From the NCBI RefSeq assembly GCF_013373865.1, contig NC_050473.1, positions 2,170,001 through 2,234,000 of the forward strand: DNA of 64,000 nt. The letters are read 5' to 3'. The notes below the pieces were generated by a model. The model saw only the letters and a program-made list of their open reading frames with translations, was not told where the DNA came from and did no database searches. Below, one piece after another: positions 22,726-35,892 of the stretch; the stretch's first letter is position 1, and every line of letters starts with the position of its first letter. Source of the stretch: Monomorium pharaonis (Eukaryota; Arthropoda; Insecta; Hymenoptera; Formicidae). Position numbers and translations under genes: made by a program.

Positions 22726-25700
22726 GTCCGCGCGAAAAAGAAACGGCACACAGAGAAGGACACGGTAGCCAGGAGAAGGACAGATATCCAGGCGTCGAAA
22801 TGGGAAGGCAAGCGTCGCTTTGCGCGTCTTTTTTCTCCCCTACCTACTAACTCGAGGGCGCGGGAAAAGCGCTCCGGCGAGGGAAAACGACGCAACAGAC
22901 CCGACAAGCGGGTCAAAGAGGATCGCTGAAAAGAGCCCGACTTAATCTAGTAATGTGATCCCCCAAGGAAACTTGGAAAAATCGCTACGAAAGACTAACT
23001 TTCCATTCTCCGTTCTTCGAGGGGGCAAATCGCCACGATCCCCGGAAAAACAAAGTCCCGGGAAAGTGAGATTCGTGTCGCGGCCAGCGAGGAGAAGTTA
23101 CAAAATTCCACCCTCAGGCGGATACATTTCTTCACCGGCTCCGACCATATATCGGACGTGTTGCATTTGCTTCCCGCTTTCTTTTTCTAGCACACACGCG
23201 AATCCTGATAAATAGCGGCCGTTACGTACGAAATTTGTACCATGTGAGATAACGATCCTTCGTGACTGCTTATGTGAAGGGCACTAATTACTTTTTCATT
23301 ATCCGATAAGCGGCCGAGCGAGTGCTCGGTCGTTTAGATCGCTCTTTAGAGCCGCGAGCGCGACAGCAATGTAATGTTCACGTTATAGCGCGACAATTGA
23401 ATACATATTGAATGAACACGGTACGACCTACATTAGAATTATATCTAATTATGATCTTTAACGCGGCTTCGCGAAACCTCCGTTCGTTCTATTATCCGTA
23501 AACGAGATATTGATTCGTTCATACATGTACACGTCTTGTAATAGAGAAATCAATATTCTTAATACGGTAATATAATAACTGCTGTGATTATTTATAATTT
23601 TTGTAACCTAGTCAATAACATTTAAATTTATCAATTTCACTATCAAGTATTATGTGGGTCAATAAACAATTAGGTGTCAATTATAAAAATGTCTTTAATA
23701 CTTCATAACATTAAATAATCATTTCGATTCTACGAAGTCTTCTTCAGCGTGAATATTAATTTAAACTTAAATAGTCGTAAAATAAAAAATCATGATTGAT
23801 CGAGATCTTTATATTATAATACGGACTTAATTATTTTATATTTTATTTTATAATTGCTTAATAACTTCCACTCGTTTCGTAAAATATTCTCAGGCTCACA
23901 CGTTAAGTCAGTATGAGCACAAGTGTCGCATCAGCTAAACAGTTGTGTATGCGATGATAACGAGTACGACATTTATTTATCATGTCGCAATATTACGAGG
24001 CGGTATGTTTTTGTCCAAATTCCCGAAGATATCGACACGCATAGTCCTGTTAGTCTAACTACATGTGGGCGTTCTTGTCGAGACAGGGCGTTCCTTGGCT
24101 ATTAAGGTACATGCACTTCAAATCATACATACACATACACATGGATCTACACATACATACACGCAGCGACGTACTTTCTGACGATGTGACCAGCAAGCTA
24201 TCCTCGGGAGTTTTTCTTTAAATTATCTAAACAATAGCTTTATCTTATACGGCGCTATAACATTGAAGCCTGTACCACTCTCTGAGGGATATGCTTCCTT
24301 AGAGACTGATAGGCTAATGCCTTCTGGATAATATTAGTCTAGCTCTATTATCAGAAGCTACCTGAAAGCACTTAAGAATTGTTAACCCACTTTTGTCAAA
24401 GGTTTCCCCCGAGACCGACGATCAACTTCACTGAAAAGTTAACAATAATATTGCGCAAATATTTTCACGCAAGACTTCTTAACACTTTCTAGGAAGATCA
24501 CCGTTATTCATACTTAGACATTTTTCTTTAATTTCCTTTTTAACTCCAAATCAATATATTGCTATTGTTAATTTAATAAGAAAAAAGTAAAATAAATGTC
24601 TTTATATCTTCTTTAACACGTCATTTGTTTTAACACTTTTCTGTTTAATCCAGCAATAATCGATTCTATCGACCTATCTACAATTAGTTAATTTTTTATC
24701 TTTTCTTTATATATTTTATATCATAATTCAATATAAAATAATAATAAAAAAAAATATAAAATTGACAATTGGTATAAAATTCCAAATTTATACGTGCAAA
24801 TTCCAGGAGAGTAAATTTCTGTCACAATTGTGAAAGAATCGGCGCGGGGATCTCTCGACACAATGGACGCGATTAAAATCGACCGCGAACGCGGAGAGAA
24901 AGCAGAAAGCTTCGGCGGATCCGGTACGCCGAAAGCTCTCTCCTATGTCGGACGGTGGTAGGTTACTTTTTCCCTCGGTATCCATCCGCGATGGATAAAG
25001 TCTCTTCTCATTTCGCGAGAAGCCCATTCGCCCATCCCCGAGCCGTCTTCTTTTCGTCTTCTCGGCTCTCCCCTTTACCCTGTCTATCCATCTTCCAATG
25101 CTTCGCTCTCGCCTCAGTCACTCTCGTCCTCCCCCTTCCCCTCGTCCCGATCGCGGCCAGCCTTTGCCTCTCTCGTCTGTTCTCCTTTTTCTTTGAATTT
25201 CCTTCGGTGTTTTCCGCGCCGCTCGAGAAACTAACTCCGCCTGCCGAAACGAATTCCACGTTTCTACTACCGATTCCCTTATTGCGGACGGCCTAGACGA
25301 CCGAGTAAACAGACGGCAAAGAATGTCCTTTTTTTATCCTCGTGTTCCTCGCATCGAAAATCCTAATATAAAAAAGTCTGCCTTGTAAAGGTATAGTTAC
25401 GATGTGCGTTCCGGAAGAATGCTTCAACAGAATTTCTTTAAAAATATTTTCTCAGACAAGTAATCACGCACGATTTGAGAATTATAAGTCTTTATTATAA
25501 AGAAATTTTTTAAATTCAATGTTATAATACAATTTTATATTGCGTCATAAAAATAAGATTTTCAAATTTAGAATTTCTACTTCGAGAAAATATAATCTTA
25601 GTTTAATAAATCATCAATTTAAATAAATGATACAATAATATTTTAATTTGTAAAACAAGATAAATGCATCTATAATAAATTATTAAAAGTAACGTTATAA

Positions 25701-28700
25701 TTTCGTTGTATAATTAAGCAAATAATTATAATATACTAGTGTATCTTATGACCGAGTGCATGATATTAATAAGTTCATCAACGCTTGTAATAAAGTATTC
25801 ACAATTATACAGTCAAAATCATTTAGATATATGATAACTCAGTTATCATGTTTGCATTTTGTAATGCATTTAGACTTTATTTGTTTAAAATATTTTTAGT
25901 AAATTTTAAAAATATTATAATATTTGTATTTGCTGAAAAATTCCGATATCTGATGGAATTGCATTTGTTATGACATTTGTAATAAATGTGAGACTATTTT
26001 TGAATTAGCTTTATAACTTTATAGCTTTTTAGCATTTATCTTATTAATCTTCGAAATAGTACAATGATGAAATTATTCTTGACATTATCGTTGAATATAT
26101 ATAATATCAAATTTGCATTAAAAAAAGGAGTATATTCGCGATATTAAATATCATAAATTCAATATCTTAGTTTTACTAACATTAGTACAATGTGATTCAT
26201 CATTTATTACGGTCGTTTAAATCTTTTTCACCCTTATGTCATAATTTGTAAAAAATCTAGAAAAGATTAAACAAACTTTGGATTGACTAATTAAGAGAGT
26301 GATATCGATGTGAGTGAGCCTTGCCCTCACATGATCGAGTAATGAAAAATCTACCCTTACCGGCTATCATATCGCGGGTGTTATCGCGGTATTTACGGTA
26401 GTGTCGCTACCCAGACGCGAGTTTTGGAGATCATTATCGTCCCACGGTGTAAAAGGGTGTGCGTCGAAGCGAGTTCGGAGTCTTATCGGCAACGTTTGAT
26501 CATTTCCCGTGGAAAAAATTGCAGGTTGTTACGTGCGTCCGATACGTTTACATTACGAGATAGTGAGGCGAAACGGTGAAGGAGGAGGAGGTGGCTGGAG
26601 GAGTCGGTTGATACGCCGGCTTAAAAATCGAGCAAGGTGTATCGCGTCAGAGTTTTCGACACCCCTTTTCGCATTAACTATTCGCAGCCTGCAACCCGTT
26701 ATTTTGCGGTTAGCCCTTCCAACGATAAATGCGTGTAGATGTTTGCTCGTTATCCTCCTCCCTCTCCTTTGCTCTTGATCTTCCCCTTCCCTTCGCTTCG
26801 CCTCCACACCCCTTCATGCCGCCCTTTCTGCGCTTGGTGCGAGAAATTTACGATCGTATGTCGTGGGACGGCGATAGCACCTCTGCACCGTTCTGCGATA
26901 AAAAGCTTCCTGGGAATTGCGACAGAAGCAGAGGTTGACGTGCAGGAAGTGGAAGTTGCAGCGTTTCTCGACTACCTCGCATTGCAGAGGATGAGCACAA
27001 ATTACAACTATCAAAGTTACGAGACATTCTCTGTATTCTATTACGATTTGTCTGAGAGATATATCGAAACAGATTAATTTCTTTTTATTGTAAACTAAAA
27101 TAATAGATTTTCGAAATTATAAATGATAGTAGTGTGAATGTTATTTGTATCATTATTACCGAGAGTAAATCATGTAAATAAGTAGGACAAAGTGGATTAT
27201 TATCTTATTATCAAGACTAATAAATGGATGTCAGGATTTCTATATAATTTCTGCCGCAATATTACATTTAAGGAAATAGCATAGCTTACGGCAAGCACGT
27301 TTTAGTATCTAACGAGAATGGGGATCCCGTATTAATTACGCTTGGCAATTAAATTGTCATAGGAACGTCGAATTAGAGATCTGTTTTCTAATTAAAATGC
27401 TAATACGTGAGGGTGAATTCACGTAGGCATTATGGAAAACGCTTAAAACGTTGAAAGTGGAGGGGGAGACCTACCCCAACGATGCGAATTAAACAATCCC
27501 CCAATTCCACTTAAAATTCCATGGTGGTCCACCAAAAAGGCCAGCCATGCAACACGTTTACGAGAGCAGAAGAGAGCCGGCACTTAATTACCGTACCCAA
27601 AGTTATAATCTGTCGTAAAATCTGAATAACCACGTCCAATTCCTCAATTTTATCTAAATCCGATGAAGCAAGAGTTTTTACCTACACGTGACTGTGAAAA
27701 AGAATAAAGAGAGGAAAAGAAAAATAAATCAATAGAGAGGAAAGAGAAAAAAAAGGTTTTGTTGTTTAAATATATATCACATGTAAAAAAAACCTGCATA
27801 AAAAATAAGTCGCGTTTGTTCATATTTTATATTTTATTTTTGCATTTCTATTAATATTAAACATGCATACATATTGTTACATACAAATGATCCGGTTTTA
27901 AAAATAAAAAATTTCTTTAATCGAATGCTATCTTTCCTTTCTCTTCTCTCATTTTCTAAGTGTTCGACTACACAGCAAATATCTCATTCAATGCTTGCAT
28001 CATAATAGCGGATCAATTCATCGACTCGTACGTGACACGCAATTGTCGTATGCACGGCAATCAAACACCAAACTCAAAGTAGTGCATAGTAATGTATATC
28101 TAAAGTCAGTAAACGCGCATTGCCGTTGTCGTCGACGAGAGGTCAAGGTGGTCGTTTATATCACGAAGAATGAATATTCGGATATGTCAAGACCGGATAT
28201 GCGCGCGTGTCTAAGCCACATTCGTCAGGGGCGGTGCAAGGCGAATTCTAACAGGACCCAACCCGCCATCTAATATACTCATTCATCCCCTTCCCTCCCT
28301 CCTTCCCGATCTTGCTGGTCAGGAATTCAGATAAGATCTCGGTACACTAGTTACGCCGCGCTTCGGGAGACACGATGATAGCGGAGTGATATATTTACGA
28401 CGTTTCACGGCTACATGAGCCACCCCTTCGTTTTCCTCCCTCGATCCTGTCTCACTTCTTCACCGCGATGCGGATCGGCTTTATTTCGGTTAGATTTCAC
28501 ACGGGCAATCATGATTTATGACATTTTTTTTTTTTTTATCACGTTGACGAAGCCAAGATCGCATCGTGGATCGAGGGTAGATCGAAGGGGTCGGTGTCAT
28601 TTCACGAACGCGAGCGCATCAGACGGAATAGAGGGGTAGAGAGGCCGAGCGGGGAGCGGTCGCGTGCTTTCGATGCATCCGACGTCGGCATTTACATTGT

Positions 28701-29480
28701 TCTATGCCGTTAATAGCAGATTTACACGACTTACGTGAATCCGGCACTAGCTTAATTATGGGGGAAGCTATTTTGTGCAGGAGCTTTGGAGAATATTTAG
28801 CAAGAACCGCCTAATAACGCTAGCATGTTACATTTAATTGATTTATTTAGCATAGTCAACTCGAGTAATTCAGTAGTGGCTAATTAGCGTGACTTTGTTT
28901 CTGTTTCATTATAGAAAGATTGTTTCTAAGTAATATTCATCTTAATATATCAATATTGTAATACATCCGTACATCGCGCAAAAAAGTTTCAAATTGCTTA
29001 GAAGCAATTAACATCATTTGTGCAGTAAGAACAAATAAATAAATTATATCCCTCTTAACGCAATTAAAACGAAAAATATGCAAAGAAATTTTCTGACATC
29101 TCCATTATGAATATCTTTTAAGAACAGTTCAGAAGCTCCCGGTAGGAGTTCAGTTCTGCGAGAGCATTCCGGTGCACATGCCAACGTTTGCCAGATCCTT
29201 TATGTCGTTAAGTACTCCGTAGACACATAGAGACGAATTATCAGCTTCGCGACGCGTCTGCGGAGGTCTGCAGACTCTCGGCGTGATCCGTGAGCACGTA
29301 CCTATATTCAGCTCGCACGGCACCTCGGGTCCTAGAGTCCTTTCAATCCCGCAGCCCCCTTGGAACGGAGTATAAAGTAGGAGGCGAATCGCGGCGAAGC
29401 GATCAATTGTGTTGCGGAACTGCGGAGAACTGCCATTGTCGGCGGAAAGTTCGGAATTATACATTGGAAACTTGGAAAAT
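22726..29480. other. Non-coding stretch, no gene seen
   Basis: CpG-rich at 22726-23180, 24840-25320 and 26330-26970; the rest is AT-rich, most strongly at 25400-26300. No protein family was recognised in the overlapping short frames. A small imperfect hairpin lies at 24321-24357. Confidence 0.5.
24321..24357. repeat. Imperfect hairpin
   Basis: CTTCTGGATAAT can pair with ATTATCAGAAG around a loop of about 14 nt, with one bulged G. It is too short to be confident of any function. Confidence 0.35.
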
Positions 29481-29541
29481 GGAAGGAAGGAAGGAAGGAA
29501 GGAAGGAAGGAAGGAAGGAAGGAAGGAAGGAAGGAAGGAAG
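29481..29541. repeat. GGAA microsatellite, 15 units
   Basis: Fifteen uninterrupted GGAA units. GGAA is the core of ETS-family binding sites, so the tract could act as an array of weak sites; that role is inferred. Confidence 0.95.
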
Positions 29542-31315
29542 CAACGGACGCGAACGAAGAAGCGCGAGGGAGGAGCGGAGGAGTCTGGATTCGGTTAGGT
29601 GCCTTAGGTACCCAGTCGGATGCAGCGTAGGTGCTTGCGGATCTTCTTCTCTCCTGCCTTCTTCCCTCCATCCCTCTCACCCTTCGCAGCCACGTCTTGG
29701 CAATTCTCTCAACCACCGCCAAGTCTTCCTATCTTTCCTCTCTCGTTTGAAGTTTTCGCGGCGCTGGAAACGGTGCTACGTGGAATAGGAGACGATTCCG
29801 GCGAAGCGCGGCATGGCTTCGATTTAATTCGATGTTGATTCTGATTTAATTAACTACCGGCGCCCGCCGATCGGCCATAACGTCAGAGCCGTTGGTTGGT
29901 TTCCGAGGCCCGCGCCAATTCTTAATGGGCGCCGGAGAATGGTCGCGCCAGTCCTTCTCTCGCTCTGTAACTTTTCATTATTTCTACCGGAAGAACGTGT
30001 AATAGGATCGGTTCAGCAAAGTAGCAATATTTTCTAGCAATATACTTTTATAAAGATGATATGTAATACTCGTGTAATATTTTAGTACTTTTAAAACGGT
30101 TATCTTCACAGTTTCTTTATATCTTTTAAGTAATAGAATTTTAATTTAACATAAAAGTATTAACAGTTAATAAAGTCAAATAAAAATCCAATAAAAATAT
30201 TCTTAATGTATCTTTTTAACTTCATGGAGATTAATTCGTGTTATAACACAGAAATTTTTTTACGACTTTTCTTCGTCGTTTGTGTAAAATAATATTTCAA
30301 GTACATAAAGGCTCAGCATTATATACCTTTCTCTTCAAGAGCTTTCTTAGATTTTTAAAACTCAATGAGGTACTAAATTCCCAAAAGAATTACGATACTG
30401 CCGTAGTTGTTAGTTTAAAGAACCGAGATCTGCCTCGGAACAACCAGGCGAACGAGCTTGACGCAACGCGGTCGAGCGATGGACCGCGATTTTACCTTAG
30501 AAGGACGTAAAACGGAGCAAACTGAGCTGACGCTCGTTAAAATCTGAGAACGAGAGAGCCTCTCTGCATATGTCGCAACGCGGGGAGGACACGGAGACGT
30601 TTGACCCTGGTACGCGTTATTCCTTGTATGTACTTTTGAGCCAGTATATACGAGTAGGCGCACACGAAAGATGCATCGGCCCGCCGTGCTCGAAACGCGT
30701 GTATAGATAACGAGGAAACGTAATAGCCACTTTGTCCGTGGCGTTTCATGCTGTATCAACAGTGCCTGTATCCCCGGCTTTTACCTCTCCCGCATCCATT
30801 TATATATCGCGAATGCATCTACGGGCATACGCCCGCATTACCAACCCCACCATACGGCACGGTAGAAGCGCGCTCGGCGTTCGCCAAATCTACTGCTCGT
30901 AGACACACTGTCTGGTCGCCTTAGCGCTCCATTTTGATTACTCAATCAGCATTGACAGATAACACCGTACGGTAATACCGCACAGACTCCATCAAGGTAA
31001 TTGCGATATGCGCACGACGCGAATGTAATATTCAGATATCTTTTAACATCGATGAAAGACCTCGAAGCTTCACAATTCTTTCCAATTATTAATTAATGAC
31101 TTAAAATGAGTTAAATGTATATTGCAAACATAACAAAATTTTAATATAGTGTATAATTTGAAATTTAATTAATCAATTGTCGAACTATTTAAAATCCAGC
31201 GGTATCTAATTTTTACGATCGATTTTTTAGGTCAAGGATTCTGGAGCGTGCTGTATAATTGAAATAATATTATTAAATCATCTCGGCAAATTAAATTTTA
31301 ATAATATAGGTAGGT

Positions 31316-31368
<53 letters not shown>

Positions 31369-31374
31369 AGAGAG
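31316..31374. repeat. Long GA tract
   Basis: About 59 bp of GA repeat with a few breaks in register; all purine on the plus strand. Confidence 0.95.
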
Positions 31375-32558
31375 CAAAAAATATTATAAGAGATAATTTA
31401 TATATAAATCTGGTAACCACTTCAAGTAACCATTTAGAAACTCTTTTATTCGTGAAATGTCACGTATTCGAGAGAGAAGATAAGAACGTTGTAGTTTAAT
31501 TGTTCTCGAGACAAGAGACGACCCTTTATCTAAACAATCACCCGCAGTGCACTTTGCGCTCCAATTCGAATGTCGACTAAAGTACGAATCTGCTTGTGCC
31601 AGTGAGTTGAGACAATTAACGAAGGCTCCACGAGAAGACGGAGTTTATAGAATTAGGATCGTTGCATTTTGCACAAGAGAGGAAAAAAAGACCGCCGAGA
31701 TTGTTCCTTAAAATTAATATGTAGAACTTAATTAATACGATTAAACGTATTGTCAATATCAATAATAAATTAAAAAATATACTGTTGTAAAATTTATTGT
31801 TGATTTATTAATGGATTTTTATTAAAATAGATTGCATGGCTATTAAAATTTTATTACATTAATTTCTTCTTTTTTTTTTTAAGAAATTTAACGACATTTC
31901 ACCGGCAAATTCTCAGAGATATCGAGCAACACGTAGTGCACCGTCGGATAATTTCCCTAAAGTTAACCATTTTTATTTCATTCAGCGTAGAAGAGTAATT
32001 GTCCAATTAGCCTCAAGCGGTTCGAAGAACGAACTAATGCAAAACGCTCGCATAAAACGGACCAGCGCCGTGTAGCAAGTCAATGCCAATTTAGCGATGC
32101 GTGTAAACGTAGCCGGCGTACGACTGTTTTTTCATTAAAACACTTCACGGCTCACGTAGGTTGAGCGACACTGGCACGCGGGGTGGCCGGCCTCCCTGAG
32201 CGTCGAGCGAGATAAAGGTCAGCCTCGCGACGCCGCCGTCCGACCGGTAGAGCCGGCTAGGAACGAATAAAACTAACGGCCATTAATCAGGCCTTAGTTG
32301 TCCCGGGCGGTGTAGAAATAAGGACGTCGCGCGAAATAAAGACCTCTTTTTCAGACGCTTTAAATCATGAGTTTATTTTCCGGGATGCGATGGGGGCGGC
32401 AAAGATCTCTACGCGAATCGCGGGGCGGCGGTTATTCGGTACCGGATGGTCGGAGACGACATGGTGTGCGAAATGGAGCGGCGTCTCGATGTTAGCTAGC
32501 TAGTTAACGCAACACGATTCACAGAGCTCGTGGAGTAAATAGAGGGCGGAGAGAAAAT

Positions 32559-32583
32559 GAACGAACGAACGAACGAACGAACG
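32559..32583. repeat. GAAC tetranucleotide repeat
   Basis: About six tandem GAAC units. Confidence 0.9.
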
Positions 32584-32760
32584 GAAGCAAAGAGCACAGA
32601 AGATGGCGGTTGGTTGACGGAGTTGGACCATCATCTCCTTCCACCGTTCGCAACAAGACAGAGGCGAAAATCTATTAAGGGTGAACTCGAGAGAACAGAG
32701 AGTATGGAGGGTGTAAGGTCTCCGCAAATCCGTTTCTCCTTTCCGCTTCTCTTATGTCTT

Positions 32761-32796
32761 GCCTCGACTAAAGTGGCTTTACACTTTAGTCGAGGC
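32761..32796. repeat. Perfect 15-bp stem hairpin
   Basis: GCCTCGACTAAAGTG at 32761-32775 is exactly complementary to 32782-32796, with a 6-nt loop GCTTTA. Stable in either RNA strand. Confidence 0.85.
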
Positions 32797-35267
32797 GACG
32801 GTGGCAGCGGCGGCGGCGGGTCTCTTTCGAGTTTTTTCGACAATGGACAATGAAAACTAGGACGCTAGGACGCTAAAGCGAACGAGCCAAGTCGCGCGAC
32901 AGTTAACATAATACTAACAAGGTTGAGATTTAATTTGAAGCATCCCGAGCGACGCGCGTTGCCTTTCAAGCGCAACTTTAAAGCACCGGTAGACTGCACA
33001 TGCAACCGCGCTGCAACACGAAGCGTGCTTCCTTCACGGATCGATGCAATTTGTTCGTTAAGCGACGCTTTGCGCCGCGCACGGAAAGTAGTTTCGTCTC
33101 TTTATTCGCAGGCTTTTTTAACACAGCGTTGAAATTTTAATTGCTGTAATTGCGTTGCGATGAAAAGAGTTGAGCGGTTTTTGTATTTAATCTTGCGGAC
33201 TTTATAACTCTCTCTCTATAAATTAGTTTTTCCGTTTCTATTTAAAGTTTATAATCATTTATACATAAAAATAAGTTGACGTTTTATCATAAAACTCTTC
33301 TTTATCATCGTGAAAGGTAAATATGAAATATAAATATATATTTTAAATATATAATCGTTATATCTGAGATTGGAAGGATTTTCTTTTGACGTGCTCTAAA
33401 TTTTTTAAAATAAATGTACATATCCAATTGTACCTCAATACGATATAATCTGTATAAAACTTTGGAAATTAGTACGAACGGGGACACACATTTTCGCAAC
33501 GTCTTCTGACATAACGACGATATAAAACCGCATTTCCTCGTTAACCTAACGTCGGGAAACGAAGGTTGACCTAATTTAAGCTCAAGATCGATACCCTCGC
33601 GCGAATAGGTCCCAGGTGGTGAAATCATTTCGCCGAGGCAACTCGCGATTGGCCCAAATTTTAGTTTAACCGACTTATTAGCGACCCCTATGCGTCTTGG
33701 CGGTTGGCCGTTCTCCGAAACGTGCGGTGACCCTCACCCGGGACACAATTAGTCACAATCTACCTTAGTTATGACTTATTCGCCGTAGCTGCCTGGCGCG
33801 CAAATTACTTAACTTGGTCAGCTTATGCGGGAGAGTTGCTACCATCCTTCCCCTCTTCCTTCCTTCCCGTCTCGCGGTTCCCATCCCGGAACTTTGGGGT
33901 TGACTTTATCATCCGTCGTAGATTCTCATTAGCCGGTCGTCGTCGGCGTCGCCGTCGCCGTCGTTCTCGATGTCCATGTCGTCGTCTTAGCTGAGGTCTT
34001 TGTAAGATTGCACGATCTATAGCGTTGCGTTAATTTACATGGATACATAATCATCACTTCCGAGAGGCAGGATACATAGCTGTACTCCTCCAAGTACGTC
34101 CGCGCTCATCGCAAAGAGAAAGCTCACTGAAGGTACGAGATTCACAGTCTCTAACTTGCTGCTCAAGTTCGCCTAAGGAACTGAGCTAATACATTCAAAG
34201 TCAGTTATGAATTAACAATTACGCGCGCGTCCAAAGGGCGTTGTTGCAACATATCGACGAGATTTGCGAACCCGACGCAAAACGAGCTCGCAGCCCGTTA
34301 GAACGAGACGAGGAATTCGTTAAGGTCCGAATGGTTGTCTCGCGCGTTACAGAAGTGGATTATCGACTCGTCGCGGGGAAACCCCTCTCCAGCCTCCCAC
34401 CTTAGTGGTGCAATGAACCGCGGGGTGCTCGGACCCTACTCGGCGCGTTTACTTTCCTCCCGCAGTAACCCACATTTGCGATAGAAGAACCAGTTTCTGA
34501 CTTTCATCGATCGATCGCCGTGAGAAGGAGCGTCGCGGAGCGGAACAGCGGCGCATCAGCATGTCGGCGAGAGAACGTGTCACCGATGTAAGCCGCGGTA
34601 AAGCTCTCGCAAGATAACGGAATCGCCGTTGGCGAGCCGGGCTCGAGATCGTAACATGGCCCGACGCGACGTTAAGTCGGACGTGTTAGAGACGGGCTTA
34701 AAACCGAGCGATTCCTGGAAGCGACCGACATTAGAAGTAATTGTTGTCGGCTTTCCGTCACTCCGCCGTTCTCTTTCTTCCTCTCTTTTTCTTTCTCTCT
34801 CTCTCTCTCTTTCTCACCCTGATATGTGATGTTGAGGCTCGAGGAGACTCGCAGTACTCTCTAACAGTGCAGCTCTCGCGCTGTTCTCCGGAGGACGCTT
34901 AAACCGAGTTATTATCTTTTCGACACGCTTTCGTAATACCCGCACGTGGATTTATGCGTACGTTAAATTTATATATTACAAGTAGAGAGAGAGAGAGAGA
35001 GAGGTGTACGCGCATGGAGTAATTTCTCCTGCTCCGTGTTTGCCGAGTTCGTGATGCCTCCGGGGTAAGGTGTAGATTTATCCTCTCGCTCTCCCAGCGT
35101 TAGCTTTTGTTCTCGAACTTGATGCGTTTTCCTTGAGCGGGCACGTTAACCTTTGATGTTTCTTGCGCTGGATATAGAAGGTGCAGGAGAATGCGCGAAA
35201 TTGATTCGTTTTTCCGAACCTGCCGTCTTTAATTTAATATTGTACCAAATTGTTTAATTCCAGACTG
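32797..35267. other. Non-coding stretch, no gene seen
   Basis: CpG-rich at 32797-33080 and 33560-34960, AT-rich at 33130-33480. A GTC-rich repeat lies near 33934-33990 and a pyrimidine microsatellite near 34770-34815. No protein-like frame. Confidence 0.5.
34984..35003. repeat. AG microsatellite
   Basis: A perfect AG run of 20 bp. Confidence 0.9.
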
Positions 35268-35509
35268 CACGGGAAGAACGCGGTTTTGTTAAAGCGTCTA
35301 AAAATTTTGCTACAGATCAGAAAATAATTTTGTCGAACTATCAAAATAATTATGCAGGATGCTCAAACTAATTGCTGGAATAGCAACATTTTTTTAAACA
35401 TAGCTCATTATGTTTGAGCATAATTATTTTAATAGGTCAACAAAATTATTTGCAAATTTTGTGTGTAGCTAAATATTTTGATATTTCATTAAAATCGTTC
35501 TTTTTCTTT
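35268..35509 (+). mobile_element. Foldback MITE, diverged copy A
   Basis: The two halves are imperfect reverse complements around about 35390: GCTACA (35309-35314) pairs with TGTAGC (35464-35469), the run around AATAATTTTGT pairs with its partner near 35436-35449, and GCTCAAAC (35361-35368) pairs with GTTTGAGC (35412-35419). The left end reads CACGGGAAGAACG and the right end contains CGTTC at 35496-35500. A related sequence occurs in opposite orientation at about 50751-50931. No coding capacity. A CACGG end resembles the foldback element at 1370-1707, though the interior is different. Exact outer limits are uncertain and no clean TA duplication is visible. Confidence 0.65.
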
Positions 35510-35865
35510 TAAAGGTTTTAATGATAAAATTGATGTTTAAAGAGAACTATCTATGTATATCCATCTATATCCATCATGTGCTCAATTCCTACGTACCTCG
35601 ATCAAATATTAACAACTGAACAAAGATAATTTGCCGCGTAAATATTCAGCTAAGGATTAAAAATTTCATTTATACTCTCATCATAACGAAGTTGGTCAGC
35701 AAAGTGCCATTCAACATGTACGCGATATGCATTTATAATGCAAAAGATAACCGCGGCACTTGAGAAGTTCTTGACCTCATATGAAACAAAGACTTTGCAA
35801 GCGCGATAGTTAAACCTTACGTAAAGTTTAATGCGTGCTTTCAACTCGCGGACACACTCTGTAAA

Positions 35866-35892
35866 GAGGAGAGGAGAGGAGAGGAGAGGAGA
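35866..35892. repeat. GAGGA pentanucleotide repeat
   Basis: About five tandem units, purine-only on the plus strand. Confidence 0.9.

Larger units (their letters stand above)
29542..32760. other. Non-coding stretch, no gene seen
   Basis: CpG-rich at 29560-29960, 30440-30990 and 32030-32760, AT-rich between. A 48-nt minus-strand patch at 30496-30543 is open between acceptor-like and donor-like sites but is too short to call. Confidence 0.45.

Noticed and set aside
30496..30543. 48-nt minus-strand open patch between acceptor-like and donor-like sites
   Set aside because: Too short and the donor (GTAAAA) is weak; expected by chance in 64 kb.
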